Positions 15,868 to 25,193 of a stretch of DNA of 64,000 nt are shown here, one piece after another (position 1 is the stretch's first letter; each line of letters opens with the position of its first letter). The stretch is taken from assembly GCF_037963835.1 (NCBI RefSeq), contig NZ_CP150145.1, positions 4,216,001-4,280,000 of the forward strand. The letters run 5' to 3'. Made by a program: the position numbers and the translations under genes. The stretch is from Paenibacillus sp. FSL H8-0332 (lineage in GTDB: Bacteria; Bacillota; Bacilli; Paenibacillales; Paenibacillaceae). A model generated the notes under the pieces. That model made no database searches. It saw only the letters and a program-made list of their open reading frames with translations, and was not told where the DNA came from.

Positions 15868-16539
15868 ATGAATCGTCTAATCGTGAAAAGAATGGCTCTA
15901 TCCACCCTGCTGCTGTCCAGTATCGCCACCCCGGTCTTCGCGGATACGGAAATCGCACCGCACCCGGTACAGGGACCCACTGCCATTATAAGCACGGCCG
16001 CTGCAGCCACACCAGACAGTAAACTGCTCCCCATGCTTGAACCACAGGTTCTGAGCCTGGTGAACAGCTATGCACCGGAAACATCCCAGGACTGGCGGGA
16101 TACGCTCAGCCGATTCCATGATTTTACAAGCACGAAGGCGCTTAACGTGGTTCTCACCACGCCAATGTCTGCCGCTCCATGGACAGAACAAACCGGCATT
16201 CTGGATGTGCAATTAGCCATGCCTGGAACATTGACGGACGCAGAAACGGTTCCGCTTGCCACTGTGCCGGAATACGGGACAACTGGGGGCAGTGTTAAGG
16301 CAGTTCCGTCCGCCTCAGCAGCTGCAAACCTCATATTAACGGTACCTGACTCTCTGGAATCCGGCAAGCTTGCCAATGTGGTAACCTTACATGCGGCGTA
16401 TATCGACGGCCTTTTCAAAGCACAGGTTGCACTGGCAGAGGCTGCACAAGCCACAGATGCAACAGCAATTAAGCAGGCACTGTCCGAACTGCTGAGTCAA
16501 TATAAGGACCTTAACCACAAGCTGGAAGAAGCGAAATAA
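15868..16539 (+). CDS. Secreted hypothetical protein
   Basis: The 223-residue protein starts with a clear Sec signal peptide: a basic MNRLIVKR, a hydrophobic ALSTLLLSSIATPV core and a probable signal peptidase I site after VFA. No lipobox cysteine is present. The mature protein is rich in Ala, Thr and Pro and ends in a helix (LLSQYKDLNHKLEEAK) but has no domain I recognise. AAGGAG precedes the ATG. It is transcribed divergently from the two-component system, with start codons 156 bases apart. That arrangement suggests regulation by it or a role in its signal. Confidence 0.75.
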   Translation: MNRLIVKRMALSTLLLSSIATPVFADTEIAPHPVQGPTAIISTAAAATPDSKLLPMLEPQVLSLVNSYAPETSQDWRDTLSRFHDFTSTKALNVVLTTPMSAAPWTEQTGILDVQLAMPGTLTDAETVPLATVPEYGTTGGSVKAVPSASAAANLILTVPDSLESGKLANVVTLHAAYIDGLFKAQVALAEAAQATDATAIKQALSELLSQYKDLNHKLEEAK

Positions 16540-16565
16540 ACCACGCACACCCTGTATTCCATAGA

Positions 16566-16607
16566 AAAGCAGACCAAGGAATTTCTCCCTGGCCTGCTTT
16601 TTCTTTT
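16566..16607 (+). terminator. Terminator of the secreted protein gene
   Basis: AAAGCAG (16566-16572) pairs with CTGCTTT (16594-16600), with inner CCA/TGG and GGA/TCC steps, followed by a TTTTTC...TTTT tail. Confidence 0.75.
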
Positions 16608-16635
16608 CAGATCATTAATACAGCGTAGCCACCGC

Positions 16636-17277
16636 CTAGCGGCGCGGATACATCGGATAAGGATAGAATGCCGCCGCAGGCTGCTGGGCTGCGTAGGCGG
16701 GCATGCTTTTGGCGGGCGGGCCTATGTTCATTCCCCCGGCAGACCCTGCCACGGCGCAGCCCGGAGGCGGTCCGAGAATAATCGACTCCTTAAGCGGAGC
16801 CACGGCCTTGGCATACTCCTCTTCATTGATACAATACGCGCGCTGGATAACCTCTGCGGGAACAGCCCGCAGGAAGTCTGAACCATACACAATATCCGGT
16901 GTCGGCGCATCGAAGATCGTCAGGAAATGGGCTTGTTCGCTCTCAGCCAGAATCCAGTGGAACCAGCCCTTCGGGAAGACAGCGATTTGTCCGGCCTGCA
17001 GATGATAGGTCATCAGCTTCTGGGTGAACGGATCGAACACGGAGGTAATCAGCTCACCGCTAATCACGAAGACCATCTCCGTCACATTCGTGTGCCAGTG
17101 CGGCTGGACAATGAAGCCTTTGCTCATATGGGCATTGAAGAACCCGTTACGTATCGCCGGAAGCTGCTCGCCAAAAAGCTGCGTAATATAATTGTGCGCA
17201 TCCCGCTTATAATTAAGCACCTGGTTAGAATCGGCGGCAAGCTTCAGGTCCGGTGCCTGCAATACTGGATCAAGCAT
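16636..17277 (-). CDS. Cupin domain protein with Pro/Tyr-rich tail
   Basis: The ATG at 17277 (MLDPVLQAPDLK) follows GAGGAGGAAC and is preferred over an upstream in-frame ATG at 17334. The 213-residue protein has one bicupin-like barrel. Motif 1 is QPHWHTNVTEMVFVISGE with metal-ligand histidines and a glutamate. Motif 2 is VFPKGWFHWI with the last histidine. This resembles the oxalate decarboxylase/germin group, but only one barrel is present. The C-terminal 40 residues (PPPGC... PAYAAQQPAAAFYPYPMYP) are low-complexity and resemble spore-coat tails. A spore-surface role is therefore possible but inferred. Confidence 0.8.
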   Translation of the reverse strand: MLDPVLQAPDLKLAADSNQVLNYKRDAHNYITQLFGEQLPAIRNGFFNAHMSKGFIVQPHWHTNVTEMVFVISGELITSVFDPFTQKLMTYHLQAGQIAVFPKGWFHWILAESEQAHFLTIFDAPTPDIVYGSDFLRAVPAEVIQRAYCINEEEYAKAVAPLKESIILGPPPGCAVAGSAGGMNIGPPAKSMPAYAAQQPAAAFYPYPMYPRR

Positions 17278-17382
17278 GATTTGTTCCTCCTCAGACTGGA
17301 TTATAGCCTTAAGTAACACTGGGCATTCGTCCAAATACTGTATGCAGGGGAGGAACTCTTTGACACTAGAGACAGGTGCGGA

Positions 17383-18237
17383 TTAGATCAGACGAGCGAT
17401 ACTCTCAATCTCCACGGCGGAGGCTGCGAGCTGCTGCATCGAGGCGGTGATCTCCTCTGTGGCTGCGGCTTGACGTTCGCTTTGGGCCAGACAGTCCGTA
17501 AGCACGGCATCCATCTGGTTAATCTTCTGCTTGATCATCTGCAGAATGCCGGCAATATCCTTCGCCGATGAAGCACTGGATACGGACATTTTGCGGATCT
17601 CCTGGGCCACGATGCCGAAGCCCCGTCCATGCTCAGCCGCATGGGCCGCTTCAATCGCTGCATTCAGCCCCAGCAGATTGGAGTTGTCTGCCACCTTGCG
17701 GATGAAATCCAGAATCTCGTCCGTCTGCTGCAGATCCTCAACCACCTTCTGGCCCAGCTCCTTCAGATCCCCGACGGTATTCGCCAGATCCGAGGCCGTG
17801 CCCGCAATCTCTACCGAAGTCGAGCTGATCTCGTCAGAGGTCACCGCCAGCGCATTCGCTGCATCGCTGAGCGTTACCTGATTGCTGAGGCTGATTCCAA
17901 TCGTAAATACGCCAATTACCGCCCCGTTCCGGTCACGGACCGGCATTGATGAGGACTTGAAGGGTATCCCGTAGACTTCTTTGGGAATAGTGGCGCTGAC
18001 TTCTTCTCCACTCTCCAGCGCTGCCCGGATTCCCCCACTTGGCGGAATGGGACTCCCATCTCCGACCCGGGCATGGAGCTCTTTGCCCGGCAGATGATAG
18101 ATGAACTTCTCCACATCGGTTAAGGCAAACATTACATCCAGTGGAAAGAGACGCTGCACCAGCGGCAGAGATATTTTTAGAGCCTCCAGCAACTGGTCCA
18201 TTTCTGATTCTTTTTCTAATTCGTGATCGGTACTCAT
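17383..18237 (-). CDS. Soluble chemoreceptor (YfmS-like)
   Basis: The 284-residue protein has no membrane helix. The N-terminal half (about 20-130) is a PAS/sCache-like sensor (FALTDVEKFIYHLPGK... FKSSSMPVRDRNGAVIGVFTIGIS). The C-terminal half is a short methyl-accepting signalling hairpin with a tip region DNSNLLGLNAAIEAAHAAEHGRGFGIV. Length and layout match the B. subtilis soluble receptor YfmS. It likely joins cytoplasmic or membrane receptor arrays with CheA/CheW. The gene lies 56 bases downstream of the 1807-residue signalling fusion and could be co-transcribed with it. Confidence 0.88.
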   Translation of the reverse strand: MSTDHELEKESEMDQLLEALKISLPLVQRLFPLDVMFALTDVEKFIYHLPGKELHARVGDGSPIPPSGGIRAALESGEEVSATIPKEVYGIPFKSSSMPVRDRNGAVIGVFTIGISLSNQVTLSDAANALAVTSDEISSTSVEIAGTASDLANTVGDLKELGQKVVEDLQQTDEILDFIRKVADNSNLLGLNAAIEAAHAAEHGRGFGIVAQEIRKMSVSSASSAKDIAGILQMIKQKINQMDAVLTDCLAQSERQAAATEEITASMQQLAASAVEIESIARLI

Positions 18238-18293
18238 TGCTTCAACAGCTCCCTAATCCTATTTATTTATGTACATCTCTTATCGCTTGAATC

Positions 18294-21200
18294 TTATCGC
18301 TCGAACAATGTAACACAGTTGCGGCCTTCCGCCTTGGACTGATACAGCGCATCGTCGCCCAGCTTGTAGATATCCTCCTCGCGCAGCCCGTCCACAAGCA
18401 CGGCGGCTACGCCGATAGAGACGGTAATTCTGCCGTATTCGGGACTGAGATCATGCTGTATCCCCAGCTCCGCGATGCTTCGTCTGATCAATTCGGCGAA
18501 CACACGGGACTCTGGAGGGGTCAGTCCGGCGGCCACAATCCCGAATTCCTCCCCGCCCAGCCGGAACGCGGTTCCTTCCGCCTGTTCAGCCAGCTCCTTC
18601 AGTACCCCGCCTATTCTGCGCAGTACCGTATCGCCTTCATAATGCCCGTAGGTGTCATTGAATTTTTTGAAATAATCAATATCCAGCATCAGGTAGGTTA
18701 AATACCGTTTGCTGGCAGCAGCCTTGTCCACCTCATCCAGGAACAGCTTATTGAAGTATCTGCGGTTGTACAGCCCGGTTAATTCATCGGTGATCGAGAT
18801 CTTTTCAATCAGCCCGATATATTTGCTCAGCTCCCCGTTGTTGAACTCCAGCTCCTTCGTCCGCTCCGCCACCAGCTCCTCCAGATGCTCCTTGTGGCGC
18901 CGCAGCTCCTCCTCCGCCTTCTTGCGCTCAGTTATATCCTTGATCGTTCCCTGAATCGCCGGCTTATTCTGATACATAATTCTGACGACCTTGTGAATGG
19001 CGATGACTTCAGGGGACTTATCCTTATGCAAAAGCCTTGTCTCGTACTCTTCCGGTGCCTGCTTGCCCTCGACTCGTCTGGCATAATAATGCATCACCTT
19101 CTCCCGCTCCGGGGGGGTAATGAAATTCCCGAAGGGCTGCTCCAGCATCTCGCCCGGCTGATAGCCGAGCATCTGCTCCAGCGCCTCATTAACATAGACA
19201 CACCGCATATCCTGGACCACGAACACCCCGTCCTGCAGGTTGTTGACCAGTTGGCGGTACTTCTCCTCAGAGCGCTCAAGCTCATTATACAGACTGGCAT
19301 TCTCAAGCGAGAAGACCATCTCTCTGGACAGCAGATTGATAATCTTCATCCGTTCCTCGGTGAATACGCCGGTCACCAGATTATTCTCCAGATAGATAAT
19401 GGCAATCGTCTTATTCTGGTTAATCAGCGGCATGCAGACCATCGATTTCGGCTGCTGCCTCACAATATAGGGATCATTCACGAATGAAGTCTCGGAATAG
19501 GCATCATTGTAGATCAGGCTCTCCCGGCTCTTCTCCACTTGTCTGATGATGGCGACAGGCAGATTGTCCAGCTGATGCGACTCATGAATCGCCACGGAGA
19601 TCCGGTCTGTGTCCGCTTTATATTCCCCTTCGACCAGAAGATTGGCCTTGGAGGTCATCAGGATACAGCCCCGCTGCGCCCCGGCATTCATGATTACAAT
19701 CTCCATCAGCGCTTCCAGCAGGTGGTTCAGCTCAATTTCTTTGGAGATGGCCTGCGAAGCCAGAATGATGGAATTCAGATCAATGCTCTCGGTATAATCG
19801 GACACCGTCCTGCCGTGCATGAACTCCTTGGTGCTGATTTTCTGGGCAAGAGCGGGGTATCGCTCCTTGATGAACGCAATCTTCTCCTTGGCCCCCCAGA
19901 CCGAATAATAGTATTCGGATTGTCTGAGCAAATAGGCGGCGAACTCGTTGAAGCCCTTGTCCATATAGAACCGGGCCGCCAGCTCGTTACAGAGTGCCTT
20001 ATAGCGGACGAAGCTGCCCTGCTCGCTGGCCTCGATCGCCAGATCATAATAATAGCCTGCGCGCGTGCTGTTCCCGGAGATCCGGGCCCATTCGGCTCTC
20101 ATCAGATATTCATGCTGCCGGAAGGTTCCCGGTGCATTGCTGGCCCATTTGCGTACCCGGCCGAGCTCCTTGCGCATTTTGGACCTGGCCTTCCGCTTGC
20201 CGTTCACACCCAAATCCCTGTAAGCATAAGCCAGATTCAGGAAGGTGTACAGCGCGAACTCCTCCATAAAAGCCGATCCGGCCAGCGTCCCGATAATCGG
20301 ATACGCCCGCTCGATGTACTCCAGCGCTTCATCATGCTTCTCGTAGAGAAACAGCAGCTTCATTTTGTAAATATAATAGATCGCAATTCCCGAATAATAT
20401 CTTGCTTCCTGCAATTCGTGCAGATAGACCTCTTCGCTGAAGGCTTCATTGTTGAATGAGGTACGCTCCGGCAGCTCTCCGGCAAGACTGAGATAATACT
20501 GGCGGGCCAGCTGTGCTGTGGCAAGCGACTCCTTGTACTTCGTGTTCTCGATCATAGAGATCGTACGGTCACTTTCCTGAAGCAAAGCCGGGATGTCCAT
20601 CGACGGATTCCAGAGATTCACATAGAAGGCGGAATGGGCCAGGTAGAGCAGATCGCCTGTCCGCAGACTGGCTTCAATGGAGGTGCCGAACCAGTCCTGC
20701 AGCGTATCCCAAGGCTCGGTCCAGGCGTGGCTGAACAGCGTATACAGGACATGCGCCGCGCCTTTCCACTGCAGATCATTGAATTTGTCGTTAATTCTGA
20801 TCCCGAGACGTCCATAAGCGAAGGCCCCCCGGGTATCCCCGAAGCCGGACAAGAGCATAGCATAGCCGATAAAAGCAAGCGCCGACTCCGGCGAATTCCC
20901 GTATTTCAGCGTCAAGCCCACCTTCTTCAGCACCACCAGACCAAACAACGAGGTCTCCCCGGAGATAAATGCAGGCGGTATAAAGTTAATCAGCAGCCGC
21001 ATCACCAGCTTCATCTCCGGGTCCTGCATCTCCGGCAGTGCAAAAATCGTCTCCGGTGTTCTCCCCCGCAGCGCGGCCTTAACGACCAGCAGCTCCTTAA
21101 GGACGGCGGGCATTCCAACCTTGGACGGAATCTTAATGCCGAGCGCCTTCAGCCCCCGCCTCCCCGAAGCAATCGACTCGGGCATCATGCCCAGATACAT

Positions 21201-23717
21201 ATAGTGATTGGTCTGCATCTCATAGATTTCCGCAATAGCCATCCGCTCCGTAGTTTGCTCCAGCAGCAGACGGCAAGCCTGATCCCCCTGATCGATGTGA
21301 TGGGTGAGATAGCTGCATTCCGCATACAGCCTGTAGATCTCCGCCGCCTGCCCCGGGTCTGTACTCCAGATCTGCTCCGGGAGCAACTCCATTGCCGCTT
21401 CAAGCAGTAGGAAGGCCGAATCATACCCGTATCCTGCTTTGGCCTTGTAGGCTGCCCGCAGATTCAGAGCGACGATCTCACGCGCCTCCGAGCTGTCAGT
21501 GATTAATTCCAGCCCTTTATTAATATGGGTTGCAATATCGACCAGCTTGTCCGCGATTTCCTCCTCTCCAAGATTCCGCAGCAACAGCCGGCCGATACTA
21601 AGATGAAGCCTCTTCCCCCGTTCAGGATCAAGCAGCTGGTAGAAGGCCTGCTGAATCCGGTCATGGGCAAATTTCAGCCGGATGCCAATCTGCGCAGCCT
21701 CGGGGCCGGATTCAGCAAGTGTAGCAGAGAATATGGCGTACTTGTGGTCGGCAGGGACGATATATTCTTCCTGGACCGCACGCGTAATCGCGGCGGCAAT
21801 CACCTCCGGCGCTTCCTCGCCGATTAGTGTCAGCATCCCGTAGTCGAATACGCTGCCGGCCGCCGAGCTAAGCATCAGGATATGACGGACCTCCCCCGGC
21901 AGATGCTGCAGCTGTCCTACCAGGAAATCCACCACACTGTCATGGACCGGCAGTGCCTCCAGCTGCTCCAGGCTCCAGCTCCATTCCCCGTTCTGCTTGT
22001 CGAAAAAGATAATCCCGCGCCGGTGAAGATCCTTCAGCATTTCTGTCAGGAAAAAGGAATTCCCCTTCGACCGCTTGTATAAATGTCCGGTTATCCCTTC
22101 GACCCGTTCCATGCTGCTGTATAGCGTGTCAGCCACAAGGCTTTGCACATCCGTCTCTTGCAGCGGCTGAAGGTGAATACGTCCAACTTCACGATTTTTG
22201 CCGATCTTAACCATCGCGGAGAACAGCGGATGACCTTCGTGGATCTCATTCTGCCGGAAGGAGCAAATCACAAACATCCGCTGCAGATGGTTATCCAGCA
22301 CCAGCTTCTCCACGAGCTGCAGGCTGGAGTAATCCGCCCACTGGACATCATCCAGGAAGAGGACGAGCGGCCGGTCCGGATGCGTCATGGCCTGCACGAA
22401 CTTGGCAAAGGTCAGGAAGAACCGGTTCATCTCCTCGGCCGGACTCAGCGGTTCCGGCTCAGGCTGGGTCCCGGTCCAGACAGCAAGCTCAGGGATTAAT
22501 CCCGTAATCACAGCGCCGTTGCCGTCAAGCAGCCGGGTCAGCGAGCGGCTGACCTCACTCTTGTAATCCTCATCCGGACTCTCCAGCAGCTGGCTGACCA
22601 GCCTGCGAAAGGCCTGTATGAGCGCACTGTAAGGAATATTCTTATTGTACTGGTCGAACTTCCCTTCCGCGAACAGCCCCTTCTCCCGGCTGATTGTCCG
22701 GTGCAGCTCATGAACCAGTGCCGTTTTGCCTGCACCTGCATCACCGGAGACCAGCATGACCTGTGAATTCCCGTTGACACTGCTGCGGAAGGCCGTCTCC
22801 AGGGTGGACAGCTCCTGCTGTCTGCCGACTACTTTTTGCGGAATGCGGAAGGTGTTCAGGAGATCCTCCGTTCCAATCACGAAATCCTCCTGCCCGGCCA
22901 GGCATTTCTTCAGATCGGCCTTGATGCCGTGCGCGCTGCGGTACCGGTCCTCCGACGACTTCTCCATCAGCTTCATAATGACCGCCGACAAGCCGCTGCT
23001 AACCCTGCCTCCGGTTGCATGGTAAGGGGAGACGGCTTCCTTTGCAATAATGGAATAGATCTGCTCCATCATCTCGGACGATGGATACGGCATGATGCCG
23101 GTCATCATCTCGTACAGGACCACACCTAGTGAATAGTAGTCACTCCGGTAATCTATATTCCGGTTCATCCGGCCGGTCTGTTCCGGTGAGATGTACAGCA
23201 GACTGCCCTCCAGCAAGCCGCTGTTCTGGAAATCCCGTCTCTCCTTGGACAGCTTCACTGCAAGGTCGAAATCAATCACCTGAACAATATCCCGCTCCCG
23301 GTTCCAGATGATATTCGACGGCTTGATATCCTTATGGATTACGTTCTGCTCATGAATGGAGCCCAGAATATCCACAACCTTGACCGCCAGCTTCAGTAAG
23401 GCCTCCTCTTCCGGCTGCTCTTCCGCCAGGATCCGCTTGAGCGAACGTCCGGCAATATCCTCAAGGACCATGACGTACAGACCGTTCTGCTCTTCGAGCC
23501 TCAGGGGACGGATAACCCCTTCTGCGCTGGTGCTGAGCTCTGTAAGCAGCTTATATTCCTGTTTGAAGCGCATTACGGCTTCGGTGCCGGCAAACTCCGA
23601 TTTTAACACCTTGAGAATGACCGTTTCTGCGGAGGAAGCCTCTGTACACCGGTACACGGCTTTTATAGGATTATCTGAAATGGTCTCCAGGACCTGATAA
23701 TGGTCATTAGCAATCAT
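18294..23717 (-). CDS. Ser/Thr kinase - ATPase - GAF - PAS - GGDEF multidomain signalling protein
   Basis: This 1807-residue fusion starts with a Hanks-type kinase domain (about 7-270): ATP-binding lysine in VILKVLK, catalytic loop VIHKDIKPSNII and a metal-binding VIDFD where DFG is usual. A STAND/AAA-type ATPase follows (about 290-640) with Walker A GDAGAGKT and Walker B LVLFLDDVQWAD. About 600 helical TPR-like residues come next, then GAF (about 1320-1470), PAS (about 1490-1610) and a coiled coil. The C-terminal GGDEF domain has active motif LGGEEF. The inhibitory RxxD site expected nine residues before it is absent (QAEG). The protein probably integrates intracellular signals to make c-di-GMP. 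AAAGGTGGAG precedes the ATG, which lies 12 bases from the membrane-protein gene. Confidence 0.92.
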   Translation of the reverse strand: MIANDHYQVLETISDNPIKAVYRCTEASSAETVILKVLKSEFAGTEAVMRFKQEYKLLTELSTSAEGVIRPLRLEEQNGLYVMVLEDIAGRSLKRILAEEQPEEEALLKLAVKVVDILGSIHEQNVIHKDIKPSNIIWNRERDIVQVIDFDLAVKLSKERRDFQNSGLLEGSLLYISPEQTGRMNRNIDYRSDYYSLGVVLYEMMTGIMPYPSSEMMEQIYSIIAKEAVSPYHATGGRVSSGLSAVIMKLMEKSSEDRYRSAHGIKADLKKCLAGQEDFVIGTEDLLNTFRIPQKVVGRQQELSTLETAFRSSVNGNSQVMLVSGDAGAGKTALVHELHRTISREKGLFAEGKFDQYNKNIPYSALIQAFRRLVSQLLESPDEDYKSEVSRSLTRLLDGNGAVITGLIPELAVWTGTQPEPEPLSPAEEMNRFFLTFAKFVQAMTHPDRPLVLFLDDVQWADYSSLQLVEKLVLDNHLQRMFVICSFRQNEIHEGHPLFSAMVKIGKNREVGRIHLQPLQETDVQSLVADTLYSSMERVEGITGHLYKRSKGNSFFLTEMLKDLHRRGIIFFDKQNGEWSWSLEQLEALPVHDSVVDFLVGQLQHLPGEVRHILMLSSAAGSVFDYGMLTLIGEEAPEVIAAAITRAVQEEYIVPADHKYAIFSATLAESGPEAAQIGIRLKFAHDRIQQAFYQLLDPERGKRLHLSIGRLLLRNLGEEEIADKLVDIATHINKGLELITDSSEAREIVALNLRAAYKAKAGYGYDSAFLLLEAAMELLPEQIWSTDPGQAAEIYRLYAECSYLTHHIDQGDQACRLLLEQTTERMAIAEIYEMQTNHYMYLGMMPESIASGRRGLKALGIKIPSKVGMPAVLKELLVVKAALRGRTPETIFALPEMQDPEMKLVMRLLINFIPPAFISGETSLFGLVVLKKVGLTLKYGNSPESALAFIGYAMLLSGFGDTRGAFAYGRLGIRINDKFNDLQWKGAAHVLYTLFSHAWTEPWDTLQDWFGTSIEASLRTGDLLYLAHSAFYVNLWNPSMDIPALLQESDRTISMIENTKYKESLATAQLARQYYLSLAGELPERTSFNNEAFSEEVYLHELQEARYYSGIAIYYIYKMKLLFLYEKHDEALEYIERAYPIIGTLAGSAFMEEFALYTFLNLAYAYRDLGVNGKRKARSKMRKELGRVRKWASNAPGTFRQHEYLMRAEWARISGNSTRAGYYYDLAIEASEQGSFVRYKALCNELAARFYMDKGFNEFAAYLLRQSEYYYSVWGAKEKIAFIKERYPALAQKISTKEFMHGRTVSDYTESIDLNSIILASQAISKEIELNHLLEALMEIVIMNAGAQRGCILMTSKANLLVEGEYKADTDRISVAIHESHQLDNLPVAIIRQVEKSRESLIYNDAYSETSFVNDPYIVRQQPKSMVCMPLINQNKTIAIIYLENNLVTGVFTEERMKIINLLSREMVFSLENASLYNELERSEEKYRQLVNNLQDGVFVVQDMRCVYVNEALEQMLGYQPGEMLEQPFGNFITPPEREKVMHYYARRVEGKQAPEEYETRLLHKDKSPEVIAIHKVVRIMYQNKPAIQGTIKDITERKKAEEELRRHKEHLEELVAERTKELEFNNGELSKYIGLIEKISITDELTGLYNRRYFNKLFLDEVDKAAASKRYLTYLMLDIDYFKKFNDTYGHYEGDTVLRRIGGVLKELAEQAEGTAFRLGGEEFGIVAAGLTPPESRVFAELIRRSIAELGIQHDLSPEYGRITVSIGVAAVLVDGLREEDIYKLGDDALYQSKAEGRNCVTLFER

Positions 23718-23729
23718 TGTACTCCACCT

Positions 23730-24896
23730 TTAGCCTTGTTCTCCCGTAACTTCAATATCGGCATCGAATTTAAATACATAGGCAGCGATCAGCCAGATAA
23801 TCCAGCAATTCAGCCCAAAGAACAGATAACCGAAATAGCCCAGAACCGGCATCTCGGAGAAAATATGAAATTTGTCCAGATAAGGCACCGAGTATTTCCA
23901 GTAATTCGGATTGGTAGGAGCATCGTCATGGAACCACTCACTGCCAAAGTTCCAGAACTCCCAGAAGAAGCCGTTGAACACCGTAGCCAGCCCCACCAGA
24001 ATGACCTTGGACCAGTCTCCGTTCTTCACCGGGGTGAAGGGGGTCCAGTAACCGGCAAGCGCCATCGCTGCGGACAGCATCGGAACCAGCGCAACCCACA
24101 GCACCCAGAACAGCAGATACGGATAATAGCCCATGCCGAAGGCCAGGATCAGCCCGAGAATATAATAGACGATCAGCCACATGCGTGACACCTTCAGCCT
24201 AGGCCCATGGCTATAACGGTTGCGGAACAGACGGAAGGTCTTGAGGAGTAAGTACCATTCGAAGATGGCCGGAAGAACCGTTGTATAGGATAAGGAGAAC
24301 CAGAACACATTGCCGAAGTTAGAGAACACTTCATTATTGGGGTAATACCAATTCTCCAGGACGAAGAAATTCAGGTATTCAAAAGCAAACCAGCTGAAGC
24401 AGGACACCACCGCCAGCAGCTGCATCACATGGGGCTTGCGCGAGATGATCGAAGCTCCGTGATTTCTCCGGTAGACCAAACCGTCCAGGATCAGAATAAA
24501 GGACCACCAGAGGGGAACAAACGTGTAATGCTCCAGCGAGACAAACAGCTTCACCCGGGCCCACATTAGGAACCAGCTAAGCGCAAGCACCGGCAGGCTC
24601 CACCAGAACCAGATAGGGAAAGGGGTGGCCGCCCCCGATTTCCGGGGTGCCTCCTCCGTCTTCTTGAAGCCGAACCATCCGGGGAATACCAGGACCAGTG
24701 TGATGATCAGGGCCACAACGCAGGCAAGCGAGAAATACAGCAGGCTGAACCCGGGGTCAGCTTCGACCTTCTGGGCCGGGAAATCCCCGTAACCCGGGGG
24801 CATCCCCTTCCATTTCGCCAGACTTCCTAGTAACGGGAGCAGAAAGATCAGTCCGAAGGTAACGATCAAGAATACTGTCTTTTTCCATGTTTTCAT
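23730..24896 (-). CDS. Polytopic membrane protein, unknown function
   Basis: The 388-residue protein has about nine or ten hydrophobic helices and many tryptophan and aromatic residues in the membrane boundary (WFWWSLP, FWEFWNFGSEWF). I recognise no catalytic motif. It begins with a positively charged MKTWKK and a first helix, and ends with a membrane helix and short acidic tail. GGGGG lies before the ATG. The giant kinase/GGDEF gene follows 12 bases after its stop, so the two are almost certainly co-transcribed. It may be the membrane partner or sensor of that protein. The leader carries a strong terminator-like hairpin. Confidence 0.75.
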   Translation of the reverse strand: MKTWKKTVFLIVTFGLIFLLPLLGSLAKWKGMPPGYGDFPAQKVEADPGFSLLYFSLACVVALIITLVLVFPGWFGFKKTEEAPRKSGAATPFPIWFWWSLPVLALSWFLMWARVKLFVSLEHYTFVPLWWSFILILDGLVYRRNHGASIISRKPHVMQLLAVVSCFSWFAFEYLNFFVLENWYYPNNEVFSNFGNVFWFSLSYTTVLPAIFEWYLLLKTFRLFRNRYSHGPRLKVSRMWLIVYYILGLILAFGMGYYPYLLFWVLWVALVPMLSAAMALAGYWTPFTPVKNGDWSKVILVGLATVFNGFFWEFWNFGSEWFHDDAPTNPNYWKYSVPYLDKFHIFSEMPVLGYFGYLFFGLNCWIIWLIAAYVFKFDADIEVTGEQG

Positions 24897-24994
24897 TGCG
24901 CAAACCCCCGCGTATGTATGTAGTTGAAAGTCGAATTTTGTTGATAATCGCTAATATTCGATAACACTCCAGTTTATTCCTGCTGACTGCACAC

Positions 24995-25049
24995 AAAAAA
25001 ATGCCCCACCGTCCATTTCCATGACGTATGGAGCAACTGTGCGGGGCAT
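24995..25049 (-). terminator. Terminator-like hairpin in the divergent leader
   Basis: On the minus strand ATGCCCC (25049-25043) pairs with GGGGCAT (25007-25001), with an inner TCCAT/ATGGA hairpin, followed by seven Ts. No minus-strand gene lies upstream of it before the divergent collagen gene at 25194. It should therefore act as a leader attenuator of the 24896-18294 operon, or end a small RNA or antisense transcript. Confidence 0.7.
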
Positions 25050-25193
25050 AATGCAGGTGAAAACGGGCTTCCGGCGAATTCTATTACACCAATTATTAAA
25101 TCCATAAAGTCTACTTAAATGAATGATATGCCTAACACTGTAACTAATACACCTGAATAGAGTGATGTATCTTATATAAAAGGAGGGGTTATA

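Noticed and set aside
25100..25193. Sporulation sigma-K promoter for the collagen-like genes
   Set aside because: No convincing CATA-N3-TA box at the right distance from an AC -35 could be found by eye.
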